Shown here: positions 5,486 to 10,361 of the stretch, piece by piece
Numbering within the stretch: position 1 is the first letter of the stretch
Layout: every line of letters starts with the position of its first letter
DNA from: an uncultured Collinsella sp.
GTDB taxonomy: Bacteria > Actinomycetota > Coriobacteriia > Coriobacteriales > Coriobacteriaceae
NCBI GenBank assembly: GCA_934654795.1
Contig: CAKUGT010000038.1
Span: 1 to 10,361 of the forward strand
Length of the DNA: 10,361 nucleotides
Direction of reading: 5' to 3'
Position numbers and translations under genes: made by a program
The notes under the pieces: model-generated
Databases searched by the model: none
Told to the model about the DNA's origin: nothing
What the model saw: the letters and a program-made list of their open reading frames with translations, nothing else

Positions 5486-7069
5486 CTAAACCTCCTTATT
5501 TCGGTCGAACACGATACGTCCGTCCGACATGGTCATATCAACGGCAAGGTCACAAGCATCGTGGCAGTCAAGGTCAAACACATCGCGATCGAGCACGCAG
5601 ATGTCGGCAAGCTTACCGGCCTCGAGCGTTCCCAGCTCATCCTCGCGCATCAGGTCATATGCGCCCCCTGCCGTCCATGCACGAAGGAGCTCGGCAAGCG
5701 TCAGCGTATTGCCCTCATTCACGGGCAAACCGTCGGCAAAATAACCACCGCACGCGCTGTAGATTGATTCGCCCAGACTCGGAATCAAGAGCGGAAGGTC
5801 GGTGCCACAGCACACCGTACATCCCGCGTCTTCCATGCCGCGACGGTTCCAGCTGTGCTGCAGTCGGACCTCGCCGATCTGCCGACGCATCATCGACAGG
5901 CAGTCCTCGCGCTTATCGAGCGTGAGGATCTGGGGGTAGACCTCGCAGATTCCGCCCAGCTTGCCAAAAAGGGCAAGGTCTTCCGGATCAGAGTTCTCGA
6001 GGTCGGTGATCGCGTGGCGTCGAAGCATGGCTCCGTGCTCATCTCGCGGCAGCGAGGCATACAGCGCAACGGTGTGGCGAACGGCGCCGTCGCCCTGACA
6101 ATGAAGCGAGTAACGGAAGCCCTCGGCATCAATCGCGCGCAGCTCGTCCTCAATCAAACCCCACTCGGGCTCCTCGACAACCGTCTTGCCGGCAGCCCCC
6201 GCATCGGCCGTCTCCTCATAAGGGTCGATCATCTCGGCAAGCCCCACCCATACGCCGCGATCGGTCATACGGTTGAAGCCCGAGAAACGAACAAACGGTC
6301 CCTGGAAGCGATCACGCGCCGCACGGGCATAGGGCAGATTCGCCCCGGCGCCCACCGGCTGTGACATCATGGAGACGCGAACCGTCAGCTCGCCAGATTC
6401 CTCACGGCGCGCCATCTCATCGGCAAATCCGTAATAGTCATCGAAGGCCATCTCTTTGATAGCCGTGACACCGCGAGCGTTCAGCATCGCCATGTAATCC
6501 GAATACCCGGCGCGCACCTCGGGAAGCGCCAAGAAGTCCCGCATCATACGCCAGATCTTCTCGGCATAGCAGGCCTCGGGCGTAAAACCATAGCGCTCGC
6601 TGGCGGCGGCGTTGAGAACGCACGTCTCGGCACCCGGGGTAAAGCAGACAACGGGAATATCTCCGAAGGCGCCGCCGAGCGCTGCCGCCGTTTTTTCATT
6701 CTCAATGTCTTCGGCGAGCGACGCAGGAAGGTCGTGCCCAAAGGCGGCGGCGCAATCGAGGTGGGCATCCTTCCACAACTGCAGAAGCACTACCACTTCG
6801 TCGACGTCAGAGGCTTCGGATAAGTCGGCCCCCAGGCTCCGCAACGCCCAGCCCGTATAGAACGTATGCACATCGACCAGGCCAGGCATGACAGTCCTGT
6901 CGCCACAATCGATCGCCTCATCCGCCTGGGCGAGAAACGAGCCTGCCTCGCCAGCGCCACCGACGGCTTCAATCCGATTGCCGCGTACCGCGACAAAACC
7001 TTCAAACGGCTGGTCTTCCGTACCGGTGAAGACGCTCTTAGACGTCAGCACCGTCAAACGATCGGACAT
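5486..7069 (-). CDS. YtcJ-like amidohydrolase (COG1574) with incomplete HxH motif
   Basis: A 527-residue amidohydrolase of the YtcJ / N-substituted formamide deformylase type, usually about 520-560 residues. An N-terminal beta-sandwich start (SVFTGTEDQPFEGFVAVRGNRI split over 12-33) leads to MPGLVDVHTFYTGW (61-74), SLHCQGDGAVRHT (321-333), RRHAITDLENSDPEDL (350-365), TVCCGTDLPLLIPSL (418-432) and the C-terminal LEAGKLADICVLDRD (482-496). Members hydrolyse C-N bonds of amides or formamides with Zn in a TIM barrel. His68, His323, His352 and Asp424 are present, but the second His of the first H-x-H motif is Phe70, so the metal centre may be mononuclear or re-liganded. ATG 7069 is chosen for AAGGAGG five bases upstream, which overlaps the TAA of the transporter gene ten bases away. 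The longer frame to 7204 would lie inside that gene. In this operon it may release an acyl or peptide part from the imported compound; this is inference. Confidence 0.86.
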   Translation of the reverse strand: MSDRLTVLTSKSVFTGTEDQPFEGFVAVRGNRIEAVGGAGEAGSFLAQADEAIDCGDRTVMPGLVDVHTFYTGWALRSLGADLSEASDVDEVVVLLQLWKDAHLDCAAAFGHDLPASLAEDIENEKTAAALGGAFGDIPVVCFTPGAETCVLNAAASERYGFTPEACYAEKIWRMMRDFLALPEVRAGYSDYMAMLNARGVTAIKEMAFDDYYGFADEMARREESGELTVRVSMMSQPVGAGANLPYARAARDRFQGPFVRFSGFNRMTDRGVWVGLAEMIDPYEETADAGAAGKTVVEEPEWGLIEDELRAIDAEGFRYSLHCQGDGAVRHTVALYASLPRDEHGAMLRRHAITDLENSDPEDLALFGKLGGICEVYPQILTLDKREDCLSMMRRQIGEVRLQHSWNRRGMEDAGCTVCCGTDLPLLIPSLGESIYSACGGYFADGLPVNEGNTLTLAELLRAWTAGGAYDLMREDELGTLEAGKLADICVLDRDVFDLDCHDACDLAVDMTMSDGRIVFDRNKEV

Positions 7070-7079
7070 CGCGACCTCC

Positions 7080-8543
7080 TTACGCCGGAAGCATGCCGGA
7101 GATGGCGGTAATGACCAAGCCAAACACGACCATAAAGATGAAGAACTTCCAAATGGTCTTCCACCATTGGCCAAACGAAATCTTTGCCACGGCAAGGCCG
7201 GCAACCGTCATGCCCGCCGTAGGGCTGATAGTGTTGATGGTTTGGTTGGCAAACTGGAGCGCGGTGACGGCAGCCTCGGGATTGAGGCCCATGAGCTCGG
7301 TCAGGGGACCCATAACGGGCATGGTGAGCGCCGCCAGGCCAGAGCTCGAGGGAACAAGCAGGGAGAGCAGGCCAAGAACGACGTACATAAACGTGGTGTA
7401 CACGGCGGCCGGCGCTCCGGCGAGTGCGGTGGCAAGTGCCTGGAGGATGGTGTCGATGATCATGCCGCCCTCGGCGATGACCAGAATGCCGCGAGCAATA
7501 CCGATAACGATGGCGGCGTACGCAAAGTCGGCAAGGCCCTTAACGAACTCCTCGGCGATCGTCTGCTGATCAAGACCGCCCAGGATGCCGGCAAGCAGGC
7601 CCATACCAAGGAACACGGCGGAAATCTCATTCATGTACCAGCCCTGGGTAACAAGGCCCCAGACGATAATACCCATACCGCAAGCGAAATCGATCAGTAC
7701 GAGCTTCTGGCGGGTGGTGAACTCCTCCTCGATGGAAGCGTCGGTCACGGAGAACTCAACGCGCTTGAGCTTGTCGTCCTCATACGTAATGGACGACTCG
7801 GGGTTTTTCTTTACGCGCATGGCATAGCGCATGGCCCATGCGATACCGACGGCGGTGAAGATAACCCAAGAAACGGCACGCAGCCACAGCTGCGGATTGC
7901 CCTCGATACCAATGATGCCCTGGGCGATCAAAACGTTAAACGGGTCAATGGTCGAGGCGCAGTATCCCAGGTTAGGACCGAGGAAGCAGATGATAAATGC
8001 CGTCATCGAGTCATAGCCGATGCCCATCATGATGGGAATGAAGATGGCGTAGAACGGCAGGGCTTCCTCAGACATACCAAACGTCGTGCCGCAGATGGAC
8101 AGCAAGGTCATCGTGATGGGAATGATGAGGATGTCCTTATTCTTGAGCTTTTTAATCACGCGGCTCATGCCGGCATTCAACGCATTGGTCTTGGTGATGA
8201 TTGCAAACGAACCACCAATCAGCAGGACGAACGCGACAACGTCGGCCGCCGCCTGGATACCCTCGGTGGGCGCCTGCAAAACCGCAAAGATATCCTGACC
8301 CAGGTTGATGGTCTCACCGGTCTCGGAATCGGTATAGTTCTTATCGACCTGTTCATAGGTTCCGGCAACGGCGACTTCGCGCTCGCCCGCCGCCGTCGAG
8401 ATTGTCTTGCGCTGATACTGGCCAGAGGGAACGATCCAGGTCAGGACCGCAAAGACAACGATCAGCAAGAACATGATCGTATAGACGTGCGGTAATTTGA
8501 ATTTGAAACGTCTGTTTGTCTTCTTCGCCTTCGTATCTGACAT
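7080..8543 (-). CDS. YfcC-family membrane carrier (DcuC/YfcC superfamily)
   Basis: A 487-residue integral membrane protein, normal for the YfcC family of the ion-transporter superfamily. After a short basic cytosolic N-terminus (MSDTKAKKTNRRFKFKLPHVYTI, in parts) a first membrane segment ends at FAVLTWIVPSGQY (31-43), the standard YfcC start. A roughly 60-residue outside loop follows, then about ten further hydrophobic spans. Family motifs are GTTFGMSEEALPFY (152-165), LGYCASTIDPFNVLIAQ (192-208) and, near the C-terminus, VPSSSGLAALTMPVMGPL with NTISPTAGM. Substrates of YfcC proteins are poorly known; suggestions include dicarboxylates, basic amino acids and peptides. ATG 8543 has GGAGG five bases upstream. 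It is the first gene of the operon, directly after the promoter region, so it is the likely importer for the pathway's substrate, replacing the FrlA-type permease or ABC system of known fructoselysine loci. A counter-exporter of the released amine is an alternative. Confidence 0.88.
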   Translation of the reverse strand: MSDTKAKKTNRRFKFKLPHVYTIMFLLIVVFAVLTWIVPSGQYQRKTISTAAGEREVAVAGTYEQVDKNYTDSETGETINLGQDIFAVLQAPTEGIQAAADVVAFVLLIGGSFAIITKTNALNAGMSRVIKKLKNKDILIIPITMTLLSICGTTFGMSEEALPFYAIFIPIMMGIGYDSMTAFIICFLGPNLGYCASTIDPFNVLIAQGIIGIEGNPQLWLRAVSWVIFTAVGIAWAMRYAMRVKKNPESSITYEDDKLKRVEFSVTDASIEEEFTTRQKLVLIDFACGMGIIVWGLVTQGWYMNEISAVFLGMGLLAGILGGLDQQTIAEEFVKGLADFAYAAIVIGIARGILVIAEGGMIIDTILQALATALAGAPAAVYTTFMYVVLGLLSLLVPSSSGLAALTMPVMGPLTELMGLNPEAAVTALQFANQTINTISPTAGMTVAGLAVAKISFGQWWKTIWKFFIFMVVFGLVITAISGMLPA

Positions 8544-8561
8544 AGATACCTCCAAAGAACC

Positions 8562-8581
8562 CGAGACCTTATCGTGTCTCG
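8562..8581 (-). other. 5' leader hairpin next to the first ribosome site
   Basis: Perfect 6-bp arms CGAGAC and GTCTCG enclose ACGATAAG in the predicted 5' leader. The stem ends about eight bases before the GGAGG of the transporter gene. It may set mRNA stability or ribosome access; no riboswitch class is recognisable in the roughly 73-base leader. Confidence 0.45.
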
Positions 8582-8602
8582 CTTTAACGTTCGCGCAATG
8601 CA

Positions 8603-8618
8603 AACGTCCTATGACGTT
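8603..8618 (-). promoter_or_regulatory. Candidate operator: perfect inverted repeat at the predicted start of transcription
   Basis: AACGTC and GACGTT are perfect 6-bp arms around ATAG. The element would cover roughly -2 to +14 of the operon promoter, an ideal repressor position. The GntR/UTRA regulator encoded just upstream is the obvious candidate to bind it. It is not an exact match to the GTxTAxAC core known for several HutC-type regulators, so the assignment is inference. Confidence 0.55.
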
Positions 8619-8622
8619 CTAT

Positions 8623-8651
8623 AGATTATCAGCGTGTTTTTAGCACTTCAA
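8623..8651 (-). promoter_or_regulatory. Sigma-70-type promoter of the main operon
   Basis: Minus strand: TTGAAG (8651-8646) as -35, a 17-base spacer, and TAATCT (8628-8623) as -10, preceded by TGA that fits an extended -10. It is the AT-rich part of an otherwise GC-rich gap and lies between the gntR terminator and the first operon gene. Predicted transcription start is near 8616, giving a leader of about 73 bases. Confidence 0.65.
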
Positions 8652-8682
8652 GGATATTTCGGACAGGTTACGAAGACTCGGG

Positions 8683-8710
8683 TGAACGGTCGTTCAACGG
8701 CGGCGAACGG
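8683..8710 (-). promoter_or_regulatory. Upstream regulatory array: phased CCGTT repeats with an inverted repeat
   Basis: On the minus strand CCGTT occurs three times, starting at 8710, 8700 and 8689, that is at 10- and 11-base steps, about one helical turn apart. The last two overlap a perfect inverted repeat TGAACG-AC-CGTTCA (8696-8683). The array lies about 65-95 bases upstream of the predicted start, where an activator or second repressor dimer could bind. It could also be chance in GC-rich DNA. Confidence 0.4.
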
Positions 8711-8712
8711 CG

Positions 8713-8745
8713 AAAAAGCCCGGCAGGCAATTTGGGCCGCCGGGC
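8713..8745 (-). terminator. Intrinsic terminator of the GntR regulator gene
   Basis: Minus strand: GCCCGGC, a 14-base loop that can pair further through GG/CC, GCCGGGC, then T5. It begins 19 bases after the TAG of the regulator gene and separates that transcript from the operon promoter. Confidence 0.87.
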
Positions 8746-8763
8746 GTTCTCTTGATCAACGTC

Positions 8764-9507
8764 CTAGATATCAAAAACGTAGCGCGATCCTACAATCCGC
8801 TGTCGGCCGATGATAAACGGCCGTTGCTGCTCGTCATAGAAATATGCCTCCATATAAAACAGAGGCTCTCCCGTGGGAACGGACAGCAGCCGGGCGACTT
8901 CGGGTGACGCACACGCGATCTCAAGCGTGCACGGCTCGGTGAGGGCAGGCCCGCGACCCGTCCGTTCGCGCACGACCTCGAAAATTGATTGATCGGTAAG
9001 GTCCGCCTTCGCCAAAAAGGCGTTGTCTTCATAAACGTACGTGTTGTTCTCGAGCATCACGGGGATGCCATCGGCGGTGCGCACGCGTTCAATGCAGATC
9101 AGCTCCGACCCAACGGGAACGCCAAAAAACTGCGCTTCGGCAGCATCGGCCGGCAACACTTTTCTTGAGACAATACGCGCCCCGGGCTCCATCTCGTTGA
9201 CACGACAGGCGTCCGAAAAGCTCTGAACGTCGTCCTTCTGGCGGATTTTACGCTTGAGCTTGGGAGCGTTTACAAACGTGCCCCTCCCCTGCTGCTTGGT
9301 AAGGTAGCCCTGCTGGACAAGCTCTTCAATGGCTCGCCGAACGGTAACGCGACCGACTTTGTAGCTTTCGGCCAATTCGAATTCATTTGGTATCCGAGCG
9401 CCCGCCTTATAGGTACCAGAATTGATGTCATTTTTGATGATATCGATAACCTGTTGATATAGCGGGATTGCCGCTTTTCCGTCGGTCAGCCCTTCAGTCG
9501 ATGGCAT
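8764..9507 (-). CDS. GntR-family transcriptional regulator, HutC/FrlR type (UTRA domain)
   Basis: A 247-residue one-component regulator, standard size for the HutC subfamily. Residues about 14-80 form the GntR winged helix-turn-helix: IPLYQQVIDIIKNDI, GARIPNEFELAESYKVGRVTVRRAI and GYLTKQQGRGTFV (shown in pieces). Residues about 95-240 form a UTRA effector domain, with CIERVRTADGIPVMLENNTYV in the middle (in parts) and GRQRIVGSRYVFDI at the end. UTRA domains bind small ligands, often sugar phosphates or amino acid derivatives, and FrlR of fructoselysine loci is of this type. ATG 9507 follows a GGGGAGG site. That site lies in the loop of a hairpin whose 3' arm covers the start codon, suggesting control of its own synthesis. 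It lies upstream of the catabolic operon on the same strand, separated by its own terminator. It probably represses the operon until the substrate or a phosphorylated intermediate appears. Confidence 0.92.
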   Translation of the reverse strand: MPSTEGLTDGKAAIPLYQQVIDIIKNDINSGTYKAGARIPNEFELAESYKVGRVTVRRAIEELVQQGYLTKQQGRGTFVNAPKLKRKIRQKDDVQSFSDACRVNEMEPGARIVSRKVLPADAAEAQFFGVPVGSELICIERVRTADGIPVMLENNTYVYEDNAFLAKADLTDQSIFEVVRERTGRGPALTEPCTLEIACASPEVARLLSVPTGEPLFYMEAYFYDEQQRPFIIGRQRIVGSRYVFDI

Positions 9508-9526
9508 TTGCCCTCCCCTGGCAAAT
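9506..9526 (-). promoter_or_regulatory. Inverted repeat enclosing the gntR Shine-Dalgarno
   Basis: Minus strand: ATTTGCC, loop AGGGGAG, GGCAAAT. The perfect 7-bp arms put the Shine-Dalgarno in the loop and the first two bases of the ATG in the 3' arm. It may be an RNA switch on translation or a DNA operator for autoregulation. Confidence 0.5.
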
Positions 9527-9565
9527 ATGGAATCAATAATCGGTGCGGATTACGCATCGCCAGTC

Positions 9566-10225
9566 CTACGCAAGCTCCAGCAGCTCTGGTAGCTGGTCGA
9601 TAATCTTGTCAGCCGCATCCTGGCTAAAGCCGAAGCGCTCCTCTCGTTTGGCGATCACCGTCAGACCCGCTCGCTTGCCGGCAGTGATGCCGGGCACCGA
9701 GTCCTCGACGCAGCAGCAGCGGTCCGCGGGCAGCCCCAGCAGATCCAGCGCATGCAGGTAAATATCGGGCTCGGGCTTGCTCTCCTTAAACTGCTCGCCG
9801 CTCACCACGTACTCAAAGGCATCCGACAGACCGCACGCATCGAGCACTTCCTCGATGCTGTCCATGGGAGACGAACTGGCCAGCGCCACGCGAACGCCGC
9901 GGCGCGGGAGCTCGCGAATCGTCTCCACGGCGCCCGGATTGATCAAGGTCTGATAATCGCGCGGTCGTTTATGTGCCCATTCATCCCAGCGATTCAATGC
10001 CTCCTCGCCGGTAAAGTGCCCCTTTCCGGCGCGCTCAAACCAATCGACCAGCATATGCAAAAAGAACTGATGCGAGGTACCAACCTGCCCGTTCAGCTCC
10101 TCTTGGGTCAGGTTCAGCCCAAGCTCTTTGGCAAACGCAGCGGTCTCCCCCAGGTAGTAATACTCGGTATCGACGATGACGCCGTCCATGTCAAAGATAA
10201 CGGCGTCGAACGGAAATGCGGACAC
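9566..10225 (-). CDS. HAD-superfamily hydrolase, beta-phosphoglucomutase-like
   Basis: A 219-residue HAD subfamily IA phosphatase or phosphomutase. Motif I is VIFDMDGVIVDTE (9-21; nucleophile Asp12 and acid/base Asp14), the C1 cap spans roughly 22-90, motif II is ALASSSP (114-120; Ser118), motif III is Lys150 in KPEPDIYLHAL, and motif IV is CVEDSVPGI (172-180; Glu174, Asp175). The set is complete, so it should be active on a small phosphorylated metabolite; sugar phosphates are typical for this group. I chose GTG 10225 because GGGAGG lies five bases upstream; the in-frame ATG at 10273 falls before a terminator hairpin and has no site. The stop is 58 bases before gntR with no terminator between, so the two may be co-transcribed. 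It could serve the Amadori pathway by recycling phosphorylated by-products, or be housekeeping. Confidence 0.88.
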   Translation of the reverse strand: MSAFPFDAVIFDMDGVIVDTEYYYLGETAAFAKELGLNLTQEELNGQVGTSHQFFLHMLVDWFERAGKGHFTGEEALNRWDEWAHKRPRDYQTLINPGAVETIRELPRRGVRVALASSSPMDSIEEVLDACGLSDAFEYVVSGEQFKESKPEPDIYLHALDLLGLPADRCCCVEDSVPGITAGKRAGLTVIAKREERFGFSQDAADKIIDQLPELLELA

Positions 10226-10240
10226 GGCACCCTCCCTAAC

Positions 10241-10265
10241 AAAAAGGCGCCCGCAAGCGGACGCC
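10241..10265 (-). terminator. Intrinsic terminator after the Cof-type HAD gene
   Basis: Minus strand: GGCGTCCG, loop CTTG, CGGGCGCC, then T5: an 8-bp stem with one G-U and a stable CUUG loop. It lies 23 bases after the TAG of the partial gene and only three bases before the Shine-Dalgarno of the next one, so the HAD gene depends on read-through or a promoter I cannot see. Confidence 0.82.
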
Positions 10266-10288
10266 CGAACCATGCACTATCGGCGATT

Positions 10289-10361
10289 CTAACCCAGCAG
10301 CTTGTCGAGTGCCACCGCGATGCCATCTTCGTTGTTATTGGCGGTCACCATCTGAGCCACG
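10289..10361 (-). CDS. Cof-type HAD-IIB phosphatase, C-terminal end only
   Basis: Only the last 23 full codons and the TAG are inside the window; the gene runs in from the right edge. The translation VAQMVTANNNEDGIAVALDKL plus LG matches the ending of Cof-like HAD-IIB sugar-phosphate phosphatases, where a YVT-(x)-(x)-N-(D/N)-EDGVA-(x)-AL-(x)-K pattern closes the protein after motif IV. These enzymes dephosphorylate sugar phosphates or cofactors such as pyridoxal phosphate and FMN. The fragment is short, so the call rests on this one motif. A strong terminator follows. Confidence 0.7.
   Translation of the reverse strand, partial: VAQMVTANNNEDGIAVALDKLLG

Noticed and set aside
7070..7204. Longer start for the YtcJ-like amidohydrolase
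   Set aside because: The extension would overlap about 125 bases of the transporter gene and lacks a ribosome site, whereas ATG 7069 has an ideal AAGGAGG.
6888..8495. 535-codon open frame on the plus strand opposite the transporter gene
   Set aside because: It is antisense to a clear YfcC gene and part of the YtcJ-like gene, has low-complexity His/Asp/Asn/Gly-rich content, no family motif and no ribosome site. The absence of stops follows from GC-rich codon use on the other strand.
8544..8622. Riboswitch in the leader of the transporter gene
   Set aside because: The leader is about 73 bases and shows only one short hairpin; no conserved riboswitch core could be recognised.
10226..10273. Upstream ATG for the HAD hydrolase
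   Set aside because: The added 16 residues would be encoded by the terminator of the preceding gene; GTG 10225 has GGGAGG correctly placed.
1..10361. CRISPR array, tRNA/rRNA genes, insertion sequences or phage genes
   Set aside because: No regularly spaced repeats, cloverleaf sequences, transposase motifs or integrase genes were seen; coding density on one strand leaves no room for them.

Overview
The window looks like chromosomal DNA from a high-GC Gram-positive gut bacterium, most likely a Coriobacteriia member such as Collinsella. This is inferred from base composition, codon choice, strong AAGGAGG-type ribosome sites and very frequent TAG stops; no marker gene confirms it. Every gene I can support lies on the minus strand, so transcription runs from the right edge of the window to the left.

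Right edge (about 8760-10361): the last 24 codons of a Cof-type HAD phosphatase, a terminator, a beta-phosphoglucomutase-like HAD hydrolase, and a GntR/UTRA regulator ending in a strong terminator. A 220-base intergenic region follows (8544-8763). It holds a good sigma-70-type promoter, an inverted repeat at the predicted transcription start, an upstream inverted repeat inside helically phased CCGTT repeats, and a hairpin next to the first ribosome site.

Main operon (8543 down to 1, continuing past the window): YfcC-family transporter, YtcJ-like amidohydrolase, FrlC-like epimerase, FrlB-like SIS deglycase, FrlD-like PfkB kinase, a terminator-like hairpin, a second FrlD-like PfkB kinase, a COG2159-like amidohydrolase, a YjbQ/UPF0047 protein and a BtpA/SgcQ-family protein. 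Gaps are short and several pairs look translationally coupled.

The core (FrlB, FrlC and FrlD homologues with a GntR/UTRA regulator) resembles the fructoselysine (Amadori product) pathway. There a kinase phosphorylates the sugar of a glycated amino acid, an SIS-domain deglycase releases glucose 6-phosphate and the free amine, and a TIM-barrel epimerase handles the 3-epimer. What differs is the accessory set: a YfcC carrier instead of an FrlA-type permease or ABC importer, two divergent kinases, two amidohydrolases with incomplete metal-ligand sets, and YjbQ and BtpA proteins. My reading is a catabolic operon for an Amadori-type or other amino-sugar conjugate, perhaps one needing extra hydrolysis. 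The exact substrate cannot be told from sequence. This combined layout is the most interesting content of the window.
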